This document shows positions 41,991 to 52,418 of a DNA stretch of 64,000 nucleotides, in pieces. The notes under the pieces are model-generated. The model made no database searches. It was not told the origin of the DNA and was given only the letters and a program-made list of their open reading frames with translations. How positions within the stretch are numbered: position 1 is the stretch's first letter; each line of letters opens with the position of its first letter. The stretch spans positions 372,001 to 436,000 of the forward strand of contig NW_024468254.1 of the NCBI RefSeq assembly GCF_002104995.1, written 5' to 3'. The position numbers and the translations under genes are program-made. This DNA is from Linderina pennispora. Lineage: Eukaryota > Kickxellomycota > Kickxellomycetes > Kickxellales > Kickxellaceae.

Positions 41991-43688
41991 TTACATGCGC
42001 TCGACGGGAGTGAGGCCGATCAGAGTGAGGCCGTTGCCCAGAACAGTACGGGCGCTCCAGTACATGAGCAGACGGGCCTCGGCGATCTCGGTGGGCTGGT
42101 TGTGGACCCACAGCGACTCCCAGGCGACCGACACGGCATGGCTAAGCTTGAACAGGTACTGCACAATGGAGCACGGCTCGAGCTGCTGGAGGGTCGTGGC
42201 AAGCAGGTCCGGGTAGCGCGAGACGAGGTCGACGAGCTCCTGGGCGGCGGGCTCGGTCAGCAGCGTGATGTCGGCGTCGGGGTTGACCTTGACGGCGGCA
42301 CGGCGCTCCATCGAGCACAGACGGGCATGGGCGTACTGCAGGTACGGGCCGGTGGTGCCCTCAAAGGACAGGATGCGGTCCCAGTTGAAGTCGTAGTCCT
42401 TGATGCGGCGCGCAGACATGTCCTGGACCACAATGGCCGACAGACCGAGCGTGGCGGCAGTCTGCTCGGGCTCGGGGACCTGGGCATACTTGGCCTCGTT
42501 CTCCTTCATCACGGCGTGCATGTTATCAGCGCTCTCGCGCAGCATGTCGTCGAGGAACACAACAGTGCCCTTGCGGGTGCTCATGCCCTTGACCAGACCG
42601 TAGTTGATGTGCTGGAAGCGGTCGGCGTACGGCACCTTGAGCAGCTCCAGCGTCTTGAACAGCTGCTTGAGATGCAAATCCTGCTGCGACGAGACGACAT
42701 AGACGATCTTGTCAAAGTTGTAGGTATCGATGCGCTCGAGGGCAGCGCCGATATCACGGGTCAGATACAGCGTGGTGCCGTCCTTCTTCTGCACGACAGC
42801 CTTGCCCAGGTGCTTCTTGTGCTTCTCCAGATCGATGATCTTGGCGCCCTCAGACTCCTCAAGCAGACCAAAGTCCTCGAGCATCTTCATGGCGCGGTGC
42901 ATGCCCTCAGTGACCTGCGACTCGCCCGAGTACACGTCAAACTGCAGGCCAAGGCGCGCATACGTATCCTTGTACTTGGCAATGCTGAGGTCGCGGAAGC
43001 GCTGCCACAGGGAGAGGGTCTCCTGGTCGCCATCCTCCATCTTCTTGAAGTAGGCGCGGGCTTCATCGTCGATGGCAGGGTTCTCCTTGGCATCGGCGTT
43101 GACGGCGACGTACACCTCGTACAGGTGCTGGATGGGATCGGCAACCAGCTTCTCCTCCGAGCCGTACTTGCCAAAGCCAACGGCAAGCAGACCGTACTGC
43201 TTACCCCAGTCACCGAGATAGTTCATCGATGTGGCCTTCCAGCCGTTGGCACGGTACAGGTTGACGATGAAGTTACCAATAATGGTGCTGCGCAGATGGC
43301 CAGCGTGGAACGGCTTGGCAATGTTGGGCGAGCTGAACTCGACCACGACGTGCTTGCCCTCGCCCGACTCGTTGAAGCCATACTTGGTGCCCTCCTTGTA
43401 CACGGCGCTCAGGACCTTGCGCGTGAACATGTTGCGCTCGATGCGGAAGTTCAGGTACGGGCCGGTGGCCACGGCGCCCGTGACAAACTCGTCAGGCTGG
43501 TACTTCTCGGCCCACTCGTTGGCGAACTGCGCCGGGTTGCCCTTCAGGCGCAGGCGCGGCACGGCAATGGCAAGATCGCCGTGGGTGGTGGCCTTGGGCA
43601 CGTCAATGGCGGGCAGAATCACGTCTGTCGAGACGCCGGACAGCTCAGCGAGCTGCTTAGCAATGGAAGCTTTGAATTCGTCAAGCAT
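41991..43688 (-). CDS. Arginyl-tRNA synthetase
   Basis: 565 residues, one exon, class I synthetase. The N-terminal additional domain is followed by VEFSSPNIAKPFHAGHLRST, whose HAGH (128-131) is the HIGH motif. The KMSKS-equivalent loop is in KGMSTRKGTVVFLDD (about 365). The C-terminus is the all-helical anticodon-binding DALR domain (QYLFKLSHAVSVAWESLWV) ending GLTPVERM as in eukaryotic and fungal ArgRS. It charges tRNA-Arg with arginine. There is no mitochondrial presequence at this start, so this reads as the cytosolic form; yeast uses separate genes for the two. Gcn4-type sites lie upstream. Confidence 0.96.
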   Translation of the reverse strand: MLDEFKASIAKQLAELSGVSTDVILPAIDVPKATTHGDLAIAVPRLRLKGNPAQFANEWAEKYQPDEFVTGAVATGPYLNFRIERNMFTRKVLSAVYKEGTKYGFNESGEGKHVVVEFSSPNIAKPFHAGHLRSTIIGNFIVNLYRANGWKATSMNYLGDWGKQYGLLAVGFGKYGSEEKLVADPIQHLYEVYVAVNADAKENPAIDDEARAYFKKMEDGDQETLSLWQRFRDLSIAKYKDTYARLGLQFDVYSGESQVTEGMHRAMKMLEDFGLLEESEGAKIIDLEKHKKHLGKAVVQKKDGTTLYLTRDIGAALERIDTYNFDKIVYVVSSQQDLHLKQLFKTLELLKVPYADRFQHINYGLVKGMSTRKGTVVFLDDMLRESADNMHAVMKENEAKYAQVPEPEQTAATLGLSAIVVQDMSARRIKDYDFNWDRILSFEGTTGPYLQYAHARLCSMERRAAVKVNPDADITLLTEPAAQELVDLVSRYPDLLATTLQQLEPCSIVQYLFKLSHAVSVAWESLWVHNQPTEIAEARLLMYWSARTVLGNGLTLIGLTPVERM

Positions 43689-44149
43689 TTTTGTTTCTCG
43701 TGTGTTGACTTGGTACCCTCGTAGAACGGCTGGTGTTGTACTGAAATAGCGGAATGTGGGGGGTACTGCTCTGAATATCCGACCAAGGAATGCCAGTTTT
43801 AAGTGAATTGCGTGTATGGCACAGGGAAATGAGTTGTAGGAAAGGCAAAGAGTTGGTGAGTCGACACGCCCTTTTGCCGCCAGCGATATACCCGATTTCT
43901 TTGATCCTGTGGTCCACCGCAGCTTGAATTTTCAGCTAACGTGCGAAAAAAAATTTCGGGTAGTGACTCAAGAATTGATCCCGGAATCACATCTGGTGAT
44001 CGGGGTCACTGGCTTGTATTTTTTGGGGGCGTGGTGGCCAGATTACATCACAGAGATTTTTCGGGCGGACAAGCAGCTTCTGAATGATTTCATTTTTTCC
44101 TCCCAGCCACTTCAGCTTTCCAGCTTTCCATATTTTCAGCAGCACGGCC
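43689..44149. other. Divergent promoter region of ArgRS and histidine-phosphatase genes
   Basis: 461 bases between the start codons. Apart from the Gcn4-type sites nothing is recognised. Confidence 0.5.
43964..43970. promoter_or_regulatory. Perfect Gcn4-type site between ArgRS and histidine-phosphatase genes
   Basis: TGACTCA about 280 bp upstream of the ArgRS start; TGAGTCG, one mismatch away, is at 43,857-43,863. The same strong-plus-weak pairing is seen upstream of the leucine fusion gene. Synthetase genes are known Gcn4 targets in yeast; function here is inference. Confidence 0.4.
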
Positions 44150-44953
44150 ATGTCAGATACAGGACCCGCGCACCCGCAGACCACCATCTACTTTATCCGA
44201 CACGGCGAGACCGAGGTCAACCGGCGCAACTGCGTGCAAGGTAAGCGCATCGACCCGCCGCTCAACGAGCGCGGGCGGCAACAGGCAGTGCACGTGGGTT
44301 TGCGGTTTCAGAAGGCTCCGGTGGACTGGATAGTGACATCGACGTCCAAGCGCGCAATTGAGACCGGCGCAGCCGTAGCCCAGTACCACACCGGGGTGCC
44401 GTTTGAGCACTTTGACGAGCTCAACGAGCTCGAGTTTGGCGATCTCGAGGGCATGCATGTCACAGCCGGCTACAACGACCTGATCAAACAATGGGACCGC
44501 CAGCACCTGGCCGAGGTCAAGGCGCCTGGTGAGCGCGGTGAGTCACCGAAGACCTGTGCACAGCGCGCACTGCCACGGCTGCAGCAGATTGTGGATGACG
44601 CAGTGGCGAAGGGACGGCGGCACGTGTGTGTGGTTGTGCACTCGCGGTTGATCCAGATCCTCATGGCGTGGCTGATCGATGGGTCGCTGGACACGATGCT
44701 AAAGTACAAGCAGAAGAAGGCGGCTGTCAATGAGGTGCTGGTGTTTGCTGAGCCGTCGCCCTACTGCCGAGAGGGCGGGGTAATGGCGCAGTACCGGTTT
44801 GTTCCGGGAGAGGTCAACAGCACATCGCATATGCCCGACGACGTTGTTTCACGCGTGTCAAGCGCAACCAGCCTGACCAACCGCAACCCGCAGGAGGAGC
44901 GCATCCGGTTTGTCAGCGACCAGGGTGGCAATGTGGTGCTTAAACACATGTAA
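44150..44953 (+). CDS. Histidine phosphatase (phosphoglycerate-mutase-like)
   Basis: 267 residues from the ATG at 44,150; an in-frame ATG 22 codons upstream sits in a pyrimidine-rich leader and is less likely. The branch-1 histidine-phosphatase signature IYFIRHGETEVNRRN gives the phospho-accepting His; LNERGRQQA, a conserved Arg in TSTSKRAIETG, the proton-donor region ELEFGDLEGM, and the second His in VCVVVHSRLIQIL complete the site. The C-terminal ~60 residues are not part of the fold and look disordered. Family members include cofactor-dependent mutases, fructose-2,6-bisphosphatases, TIGAR and general phosphatases; it resembles TIGAR/GpmB-type phosphatases more than glycolytic mutases. Substrate unknown. 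Confidence 0.88.
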   Translation: MSDTGPAHPQTTIYFIRHGETEVNRRNCVQGKRIDPPLNERGRQQAVHVGLRFQKAPVDWIVTSTSKRAIETGAAVAQYHTGVPFEHFDELNELEFGDLEGMHVTAGYNDLIKQWDRQHLAEVKAPGERGESPKTCAQRALPRLQQIVDDAVAKGRRHVCVVVHSRLIQILMAWLIDGSLDTMLKYKQKKAAVNEVLVFAEPSPYCREGGVMAQYRFVPGEVNSTSHMPDDVVSRVSSATSLTNRNPQEERIRFVSDQGGNVVLKHM

Positions 44954-46035
44954 TTAGCATAATCGGTACACGACTCCTTTTGAAATAAACCCATTTCAAT
45001 ATGGAAACGGAGGAGAGGGAGGAGTACACCGTCGTGTCAGAGATGTGTGGAGATAGACATTCTCCGCATAGATGCGGCTGGCTAAAAAAGGACGAGCAAT
45101 TCTGAAACTGCCGATATAAACAGGCGTGTTGCCAAGTTTGAGGACCGCACCCTCCCCGCCCCTCGCTTATTGTGTATGGAGAGCAGGCCGGAATGGATGT
45201 GTGCAGTAGTGAACTATGCGCTGTGCTTGGCGAGAATGCAGAGCAAGCGCGCAACAACGTTTTCTGGAGGTGGAGACCAAGGGCTTATTTTGCATCTGTG
45301 TGTTCACAGTAGCCCGCGCTCGGGCAGCAGGCAGCATTGCCATCTGCCCAAGCAGCGCTCGTTTCTGTTTCACTCCTTTTGTCTCCGCTAGCATTTCTAT
45401 AATATTTCCCCACTTTGCATCTCTAATACACCGCTGTCTTGCTACAGTACAGCAGCTGTTCGTCAACACACAGGAATAAACGGTATACGCACGTAAGTAT
45501 TGTTTACAGTTCGTTTCTACAATCGACATTCGCGTCTCGCTGCCCCTTTCCACAACAAGCGGCTTGCGATGCCCGAGGGGATCTGTCGTGACGTTTTGGC
45601 CCTAGCAGGGACACATCTCGGGTGACAATACGAAGGGGTCGATGGTTGTGCTGTGCGAGGCTTTTTCATCGCCCAATATTCCCGCCCTGGCTTCGCCTCC
45701 GCCACTCCAGCGCCGGTGCAACCGGCAGCAGCGGCACAAGAGCCACGGCGAGAATGCCCGTTTCTGTTTTGAAAAAGAAAAAGGAAACGCTGGCCCGCCT
45801 GTGATCGCCGACTTTACTTTGGCAAAAAAGCTGTTTGGACTGGCTTGCTGCCCAATGAAACCGTTGTTTGGCCTGCCTGGCTGTTTCCGAAACTAACACA
45901 CACCAGCACACTGCTTGCCTCTCCGTTTTGTAGCTCTTTTTTGTTTCTCATTCCTGCACCTTATTTTTCTCCTCTATTCCACATCACTTTTCTCTCATTC
46001 CCGACCTGCAATCTCTTCCACTCCCCCTTTAAAAA
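44954..46035. other. Intergenic upstream of septin gene
   Basis: 1.08 kb. The final 120 bases are a CT-rich leader running into the septin ATG. A GTAAGT at 45,492 and a TTTTGTAG near 45,935 could bound a 5'-UTR intron, but this is only a possibility. No other gene seen. Confidence 0.5.
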
Positions 46036-47358
46036 ATGTCTAACGCTGACGCCCTCGGAGCACCCAAGCCGCAACCCGCCAACGGAGGCATTGGAATTGC
46101 CAATCTGCCGAACCAGCTGCACAAGATTGTGACCAAGAAGGGCACAAACTTTTCGCTGATGGCCGTTGGCGAGTCCGGCACGGGCAAGACGACGTTCATC
46201 AACACGCTCCTAACGACCGAGCTCATCGAGCCGATCGACGACGCGACGCGCCGCAAGAAGCAGCTCGATAAGACGGTCGACATCAACATCCACAAGGCGG
46301 AGCTTGAGGAGAAGATGTTCAGCGTCAAGCTGAACGTCGTCGACACGCCGGGGTTCGGCGACTATGTGGACAACAACGACTGCTGGCTGCCGGTGGTTGA
46401 TTTCATCGAGAACCAGTACGAGCAGTATCTGCGCCAGGAGCAGCAGCCGGTGCGCAAGGGCATCGTCGACATGCGCGTCCACGCCTGCCTGTACTTTATC
46501 CGCCCGAACGGCCACACGTAAGTTTGGAAATTGGCGCGTATTGTGCTTTATTTTGACGCCACACGGCCTCTGGCCCAGGCTTCCTCAACGCTTTGTGGAT
46601 GTTTTTGTTGTACTGACCGCGGCCTTTGTTTTGAATGACGCTTGTTGTGGTGTAGTCTCAAGCCACTGGATGTGCGCGCGATGAAGGCGATCGGTGCTCG
46701 CGTCAACCTGATCCCGGTCATTGCCAAGGCCGACACACTGTCGCCGGCCGCGCTGCGGCAGTTCAAGAAGCGGGTGATGGACGTGATTGACGCTCAGAAC
46801 ATCCGCGTGTACCAGCCGCCCGTGGACAGCGAGGACGAGCATTCGACCCAGCGCAACAAGGAGATTGTGGCTGCGATGCCGTTTGCGATCATCGGCAGCG
46901 ACCAGGAGGTCAAGACCGAGGACGGCCGCCGCGTCAAGGGCCGCCAGTACCCGTGGGGTGTGGCCGAGGTCGAGAACGACCAGCACTGCGACTTCAAGAA
47001 GCTGCGCAGCCTGCTGATCCGCACGCACATGCTGGACCTGATCTCGACGACCGAGGAGATCCACTACGACAAGTACCGCACGACGCAGATGAAGACACGC
47101 AAGTTTGGTGAGCCCAAGCCCAGGAAGGCCGACAACAAGAAGTTCCGCGACGAGGAGGAGGCGCTGCGCAAGCGCTTCACCGAGAAGGTCAAGCTGGAGG
47201 AGAACCGCTTCAGGCAGTGGGAGCAGAAGCTGATTGCCGAGCGCGACCGCTTGAACAAGGACCTCGAGCAGGAGCACAACCTGGTCAAGCAGCTCGAGAG
47301 CGAGATCGAGGCCATCCAGAACTCTGGGTCGCCCAACACCAAGTTCTTCCGCAAGTAG
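46036..47358 (+). CDS. Septin GTPase (Cdc12/Cdc3-like)
   Basis: Exons 46,036-46,517 and 46,656-47,358, split by a 138-nt intron (GTAAGT, GTGTAG) at GHT/LKPLD; 394 residues. It begins with a short variable region and the polybasic-proximal IGIANLPNQLHKI. The GTPase has G1 GESGTGKTTF, G3 DTPGFGD and G4 AKAD; the septin-unique element WGVAEVENDQHCDFKKLR follows. The C-terminus is a predicted coiled coil (about 300-385, rich in Lys/Glu heptads). Septins assemble into filaments that mark the septum and bud or hyphal neck. The start ANLPNQ resembles the Cdc12 and Cdc3 groups; I cannot separate them by eye. Confidence 0.94.
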
Positions 47359-47714
47359 ATTTCGTATTTGACGCGAGCCGCCGCATCTCTCGCATTGCAC
47401 TCCCCTCGGTGTCTTGCACAGTTCCCCAAACCACCCACCTCCCCCTTCTCCCTCTTCAAACACACTCTTAATCTCTTCATATTTTAAAACAGCAACACGG
47501 AGAATTCACCTCTACCAGCACCGCTATGTCGGTCTTTGGGAAGACACGGGGTGCTGTCCGCCTCTGGGACCTGGTGGCATGGGCATCCTTGATCCCACGC
47601 GTGTTTAGTCGATCCGTAATCACCCAAAAATTTTAAAACGCCCATCCCAGCACAGCGGCGCGTTTTGCTCCTCTGCTCCTTCTTGAACCTGCATTCCATA
47701 CACATATACTCGCA
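47359..47714. other. Intergenic between septin and FYV7 genes
   Basis: 356 bases between two plus-strand genes: septin 3' UTR and FYV7 promoter. A 27-codon frame from 47,525 has no support. Nothing else recognised. Confidence 0.5.
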
Positions 47715-48356
47715 ATGGGCAAAGACAGCAACACAAACGCAGAACGGCGGCCGATGCCCCGATCGATGGGCTTCGAGAGCCGCACACAGCACGCATACAA
47801 GGGCAAGATTATCAAGCAGCGGATTGAGCGCAACCAGAAGGCGCACGTCAAGCGCAAGTTTTACAAGACGGTCAAGGACGACGTCACTGAGCAGAGCGAA
47901 TACTATAAGGGCCTGCTGAAGGACAGCGAGGACGGCAAGGAGGACGACAAAGAAAAAATGCCCGCCCAGGAGAGCGACAGCAAGGAGGAGGAGGCAGGAT
48001 TCAGCCTGTTTACCGGCAAAAGCGTCAGCGCCAAAATTGTAGACAAGAAGACGGACAAGTCGGCTGGCAAGGCGGCTGGCAAAGCACCGTCGGCTGAGAA
48101 GCGCAAGCCGCGGACGAACCCGTACCAAAAGATCCTGGACGCACGCGAGAAAGAGATGGCGCGGAAGCAGGAGGAGCGCGAGCAGCGCGAGAAGGAGATC
48201 AAGCAGGCAACCAAGCGGCGCAACAAGTACGAGCATGACCGCAAGGTGCTGCGCAAGAAGCACAATGCGCGGACGTCCAAGGGCCAGCCAGTGCTGGCGA
48301 ACCAGATCACCGACTTGCTGGGCAAGATCCGCAAAATGAACCACAAAAAAAATTGA
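47715..48356 (+). CDS. FYV7: rRNA-processing protein Fyv7
   Basis: 213 residues, single exon, strongly basic. An N-terminal segment (KGKIIKQRIERNQKAHVKRK) is followed by an acidic linker. The C-terminal Fyv7 domain (about 135-213) holds NPYQKILDAREKEMARKQEE, a long Arg/Lys/Glu helix, and the diagnostic ARTSKGQPVLANQITDLLGK. Fyv7 is a small-subunit processome-associated factor needed for early 18S rRNA processing. It is longer than yeast Fyv7 (151) because of the central linker. The stop lies 45 bp from that of the convergent LRR gene. Confidence 0.8.
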   Translation: MGKDSNTNAERRPMPRSMGFESRTQHAYKGKIIKQRIERNQKAHVKRKFYKTVKDDVTEQSEYYKGLLKDSEDGKEDDKEKMPAQESDSKEEEAGFSLFTGKSVSAKIVDKKTDKSAGKAAGKAPSAEKRKPRTNPYQKILDAREKEMARKQEEREQREKEIKQATKRRNKYEHDRKVLRKKHNARTSKGQPVLANQITDLLGKIRKMNHKKN

Positions 48357-48401
48357 GATGTGTACAGATTCTTTGCATTTGGTTCGAGAACACGAGTTAT
48401 C

Positions 48402-50267
48402 TTACTGGGCCTCAAGTACTGGGAGCGCTGGGACGTCGTCCTCAAAGTGCATCCACACCGACTCTGGGGCGTCGAGCATGCTGCCCTCGGTGATTGTGTC
48501 TGCTGTTGACCCTGAGCGGATATGGCCTGAGCCCGCGCCATGGCATTCGGCGAGAGTCGCTTTCGGAACGCCAATCTGCTGCACAGACTCAAGCTGGTCT
48601 GCTGCCTGTGTCTTGCCCTTGAGGCTGCCTATCAGCCTGCGGATCCCTTGGCGCAGTGACGGCCGTTTCCGCCCCTCCACTGCGGTAGACATACTGCCAT
48701 ATGAGGACGAGAGCTGCGCCTGAGATGCGCTGGGCACAGAGAACATCGGGCTCTTGTACAGCGAAAGCGATGATGTCGACGAGTTTTGTGATGCTAGTGG
48801 ACGGGAAACCTCCAACTTTGCGGTGGTGCGGGCAATGGCAGCGCTCTTCGCCTGGTAGTACGGCTGCTTGCAGCTGAATTTGCGAGGGCCAAAGAGCGAG
48901 GCAACGCGCTGCTTCTCTGTGCTCCAGTGCGGCTGGCAAAAGTTGTACTCGACGGGCCACACAGTCTTGTTCCGGTACAACAGGTGCCAGCGCCGGACAC
49001 CAGCGCCTTCTGGGTACAGCTTGTGGCAAAAGTCGCACACCATCAGGCTGTCCAGTCTGTGCTGCAGGTGCTCGGGCAGGTTGCCGATGTATCCGGCATC
49101 GCTGTTGGCCAGTCGGCAGATGATGGTGTCGACCAGCGACGGTACCTTCCTGGTGGCCTGTGCAGACAGATGGTGTGTCTGCATTGGGCAGCTGCCAGTC
49201 TTGTCACACCTGGTGCAGTGCTCGGTCTCTGAAATACCCTCCTCACTGATGACCCCGTACTTGTACCGCGACTTGAGCACCTGAGAGGGCCGCTCAATAT
49301 GGTCCAAGAGCCCCTGGCCCAGCGGGCAGCCATCCAGAGTCAGGGCTATCTGCCTGCTTGTGTTTGGCGCCATTGTGCCGTCTGGCAAGAACATGCGGGC
49401 CGGCAGTGCTGTGATCGGGTTTCCTGAGAGATTCATGCTGTCGATATTAGGAAGCTGCCACAGGCACATCGGCACAGTGGACAGTGCGTTCCGTGATGCA
49501 TCGACTGTGCGCAGCGAGTGCATATGGCGCATTGAGCTCGGCAGTGTGTCAAGCTGGTTACCGCTTGCATTGAATGTGCGCAGCTCCTGGCAGTGTGTGA
49601 TGGTGGCCGGCACAGAGGTCAGCCTATTGCTCGCCACATTCAGCTCCCGCAGCTGCTTCAGATGCCCGATTTCCTCAGGCAATATCGTGAGCTGGTTCCC
49701 CGACAAGTCCAGCACAGTGATATTGAGCGAGTACATTGCGATGCGCGGTAGTAGGCTGGAGAGATTCCGCTGCGAGAGATCCACGACGCCGTCTATGAGC
49801 TCGAGTCTCGAGATGTGTACTGCCTGATGTCTGCTAGAGGCTGGGCCTGTTGCCGATCCCGACTGTCTGCTGGTGTCTGCTAATCCACATCCGGATTTGC
49901 TACCCTGTGTTGCGCCTCCTACACTATCAGCTTTGGGTGTCTGTGTAGTCCTGCTCAACCACATGCTGCTTGCATGCATGGTTGTCTCTCCTGTTTCCGG
50001 TTTGGCAGCGAGCGAGATTGGCTGCATCTGGCGCGGTGGCTGAGTGTCGTCGATGGATGGGGGGAGGCTGTCGCACTGCACGGCAATAGACATGCGGCGC
50101 TCCGTGGCACTGCCTTCGGAGCTGGAACGGCCCCCGCCGCCGACCTGATGTGACATACCGATGACTACATCGATGGGATGCTGCTGCAAAGGCAGCTGTG
50201 ATGTGGACTGCACAGCAGCCGCGTTCTTTTGGACACCATGCTTTGTCTTGCTAAACAAAAGCACCAT
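48402..50267 (-). CDS. Leucine-rich-repeat protein with Cys-rich C-terminal half
   Basis: 621 residues, one exon. After ~150 disordered residues, five or six typical LRRs run from about 152 to 275 (ITVLDLSGNQLTILPEEIGH, LRELNVASNRLTSVPATI, LRTFNASGNQLDTLPSSM). A Cys/His region follows: CTRCDKTGSCPMQTHH near 340 and CDFCHKLYPEGAGVRRWHLL...NFCQPHW near 405-445, which could bind zinc. The tail is Ser-rich and includes a basic stretch (GRKRPSLRQGIRRLIGSLK). The LRR type is that of Ras-suppressor/Soc2 or SHOC2-like proteins, which are signalling scaffolds. The LRR plus Cys-rich pairing is seen in fungal proteins of unknown role; I give no ortholog. Confidence 0.82.
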   Translation of the reverse strand: MVLLFSKTKHGVQKNAAAVQSTSQLPLQQHPIDVVIGMSHQVGGGGRSSSEGSATERRMSIAVQCDSLPPSIDDTQPPRQMQPISLAAKPETGETTMHASSMWLSRTTQTPKADSVGGATQGSKSGCGLADTSRQSGSATGPASSRHQAVHISRLELIDGVVDLSQRNLSSLLPRIAMYSLNITVLDLSGNQLTILPEEIGHLKQLRELNVASNRLTSVPATITHCQELRTFNASGNQLDTLPSSMRHMHSLRTVDASRNALSTVPMCLWQLPNIDSMNLSGNPITALPARMFLPDGTMAPNTSRQIALTLDGCPLGQGLLDHIERPSQVLKSRYKYGVISEEGISETEHCTRCDKTGSCPMQTHHLSAQATRKVPSLVDTIICRLANSDAGYIGNLPEHLQHRLDSLMVCDFCHKLYPEGAGVRRWHLLYRNKTVWPVEYNFCQPHWSTEKQRVASLFGPRKFSCKQPYYQAKSAAIARTTAKLEVSRPLASQNSSTSSLSLYKSPMFSVPSASQAQLSSSYGSMSTAVEGRKRPSLRQGIRRLIGSLKGKTQAADQLESVQQIGVPKATLAECHGAGSGHIRSGSTADTITEGSMLDAPESVWMHFEDDVPALPVLEAQ

Positions 50268-51286
50268 TTTGCGTTGCCAAGGGAAAAATAGAGTATGTAG
50301 AGTGGATGCAAGCGATCACTGCGGGATGGAGCTATGGCCGAGATGCGAATAGATGCTAGACGAGGCCGACAGAGTAGAAAAAGGACCTAGCTGCGATGCC
50401 AAAGGAAAAACAAGAGAAGGAAGGGGTTCGCGAGCCAAGCAAAAAGCGACGAAACGCGGGTATCTGAGTATTTATATCTTTTTCCCAAGACATGGCTGCA
50501 GCATCAAACTAAAAAAATTCAGAATCTCCTTTGCAGGCCAACATGAACTGGTTGCCACCCAGTGTGAATCCCTTCCCCGCCCCCCCTCGCCCTCTGAACC
50601 CTACGTCTCCTTGACGTTCGAAATGTTTGACAGAATGGCCGTTTCAGCAGCCCATGCGTCTGGTGTATTTGCAAGTGTGGCGGTGTTATCCTGTCGTCCA
50701 TTGGCGCTTTCACGCAAATCTCGGTCAATACTGGCAGGTACTCACTCTTGCGTGAAAGCGTGCTCAGGTGGTCGGGTTCCTGAAGATGCTGACTGGACGT
50801 AAGCGCGCCTAGTGGCGGAAGAATAGCTGCGAGCCCAAAGAACCTGGCGAATCGCAGCGCTTGGCTGGCTCCGCTCTATGGCTATGTTCCCGTGCTGGGC
50901 GCCTCCAATGCAAGCACTACCGCCATACGGTTCTGTTTACTAGGCTCTATTTACTAGGCTCTATTTGTACGTGCTGGTCGTCGGCTGTTGACGGACCCAC
51001 GGCACCACCGGAAAGGAAAATACTTGCGTCATGACTTTTCGAACGCAACCTGTCGGCTTTTGCCGAGCCCAGCGCCATGTATCGCGGCATGTTTGCACCC
51101 AAGGTTCACCATCATATATAAACCGTTCGATATTGGCTTTGTGCCAAAGAAAATGCGCCCAGCAGCGATCGTCGGCAAAATTTAGCTAGCATCTTTGGTA
51201 TCGAAAATGATCCTCCCTCACCACCTCGCAGCTGATGCCTTCACGATTGACAACGAATGGCAGTATATTTAGAAAACAGGTCGGTC
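50268..51286. other. Intergenic between LRR gene and NSA2
   Basis: About 1 kb. The near-tandem 14-bp repeat TTTACTAGGCTCTA lies at 50,936-50,963. Short frames around 50,560-50,900 on the minus strand have a coding-like feel but shift frame, lack a start and match nothing I know. No supported gene. Confidence 0.5.
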
Positions 51287-52069
51287 TTAGACCAAGAGAA
51301 GAGCGTTGATGCAGCCGTCGTTCTCCGGGTTGTTTGTGATCTGAGCGTACTTGCCCCACAGCACCTTTCCGCCGGTGGTGACCAAGCCCAGCTCGGCGAC
51401 ATTGACCTCGATAATCGTACCCTTGGTCAGCACGCCCAGCTGCGTGTACATCGGGCTCTGCGGGTTCTTCTTGACGCCAATGATCGGCAGCTGGAAGGTG
51501 GCCTTGAGCTCGGGATGTGTGACATTGGCCTTCTTGTAGCGCAGCGCCATAGGGCGAATAAAGCGCTCGTACTTTGGCGGCTTCCGCGTGAAGCCGTCTC
51601 CCACAAACGTCGGCTTCGTCACCATGCGCTTCCACGACTTGCTCTTCGACTTTCCTGTCTTGACAACCTTGAACATCTCGTCCTCGGCAATGCCGCGGAC
51701 CTTGGGCAGCGGCACATTCCACTTGCCGGCCTTCTCCTTCCGCTTCTGCTTCAGCATATTGCTGAGCACCTTGGCGCGCTGCTGGCCCTCGCGATCGAGC
51801 AGGTATGCAGGCACGGCGCCATCGGGCACAGCGTCGTCCGTCTTTTGTTTGGCGTTCTTCTCGTCGTGCATCTTTAGCGTCTTCTTCATCTGGATCTTCT
51901 CCGAGTGCCGCTTCTTGTTGTACAGCTTGGCCTTCAGGCCGTGCACCTTTTGCGCAAACGCCGCGTCCTTGTGGACCTGGCGGGCCTCACGCTTGCGCTT
52001 GCGCTCGGCGTGGTCAAGCCGCCGTCCGTGGCGCTTGATCGACTCCTCAATATACTCGTTCTGCGGCAT
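51287..52069 (-). CDS. NSA2: Ribosome biogenesis protein Nsa2
   Basis: 260 residues against 261 in yeast, one exon. The start [20 protein letters not shown] is nearly invariant in the family. The basic N-terminal half ([40 protein letters not shown]) is followed by the eS8-like fold ([28 protein letters not shown]-type strand, [35 protein letters not shown]). Nsa2 is a nucleolar pre-60S factor needed for processing of 27S rRNA, and is conserved from yeast to human (TINP1). Confidence 0.97.
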   Translation of the reverse strand: MPQNEYIEESIKRHGRRLDHAERKRKREARQVHKDAAFAQKVHGLKAKLYNKKRHSEKIQMKKTLKMHDEKNAKQKTDDAVPDGAVPAYLLDREGQQRAKVLSNMLKQKRKEKAGKWNVPLPKVRGIAEDEMFKVVKTGKSKSKSWKRMVTKPTFVGDGFTRKPPKYERFIRPMALRYKKANVTHPELKATFQLPIIGVKKNPQSPMYTQLGVLTKGTIIEVNVAELGLVTTGGKVLWGKYAQITNNPENDGCINALLLV

Positions 52070-52418
52070 GGAGGTTGAATGTGAAGTTAAATGAAGAAAA
52101 TACTGGCTAGAGGACGAGAGGGCCAGCTACAGTAGCGTGACTGAAAAATAAAAAAGTTGACCATTTTTTTCCTGCTTGATTCGGATCGCTTGATTGTGAT
52201 TCCACAGATTCAGCAGCGGCCATAATTCTGCCTGCAACCCGTGCCGCCCTAGGCAAAAGCCTGCGGGCCGGCCAGTGGGGTGTGGATTTCTCTGTTCGTG
52301 TCCAGGGAGCAAGTGGCATTGCAGTGAAGTCTCTACTGAGCTTGTCGTTTGCTGTAAAAACCTTGGATTTTTTTGCTCAATTTTTGGAGCGGACGTGAGT
52401 CTGCACACCCACCCTCCA
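52070..52418. other. Divergent promoter region of NSA2 and the CCDC174-like gene
   Basis: 349 bases between start codons. Upstream in-frame Mets of the plus gene lie here but their translation is not protein-like. Confidence 0.5.

Noticed and set aside
42102-43724. A 540-codon plus-strand frame opposite ArgRS
   Set aside because: Antisense shadow; the ArgRS motifs on the minus strand are unambiguous.
50560-50900. Possible small minus-strand gene with a presequence-like stretch
   Set aside because: Coding-like pieces lie in different frames, no start codon fits, and no acceptor of the TAG type joins them.
50936-50963. Two tandem copies of TTTACTAGGCTCTA
   Set aside because: Only two units in intergenic DNA; not enough to call a regulatory array or mobile element end.
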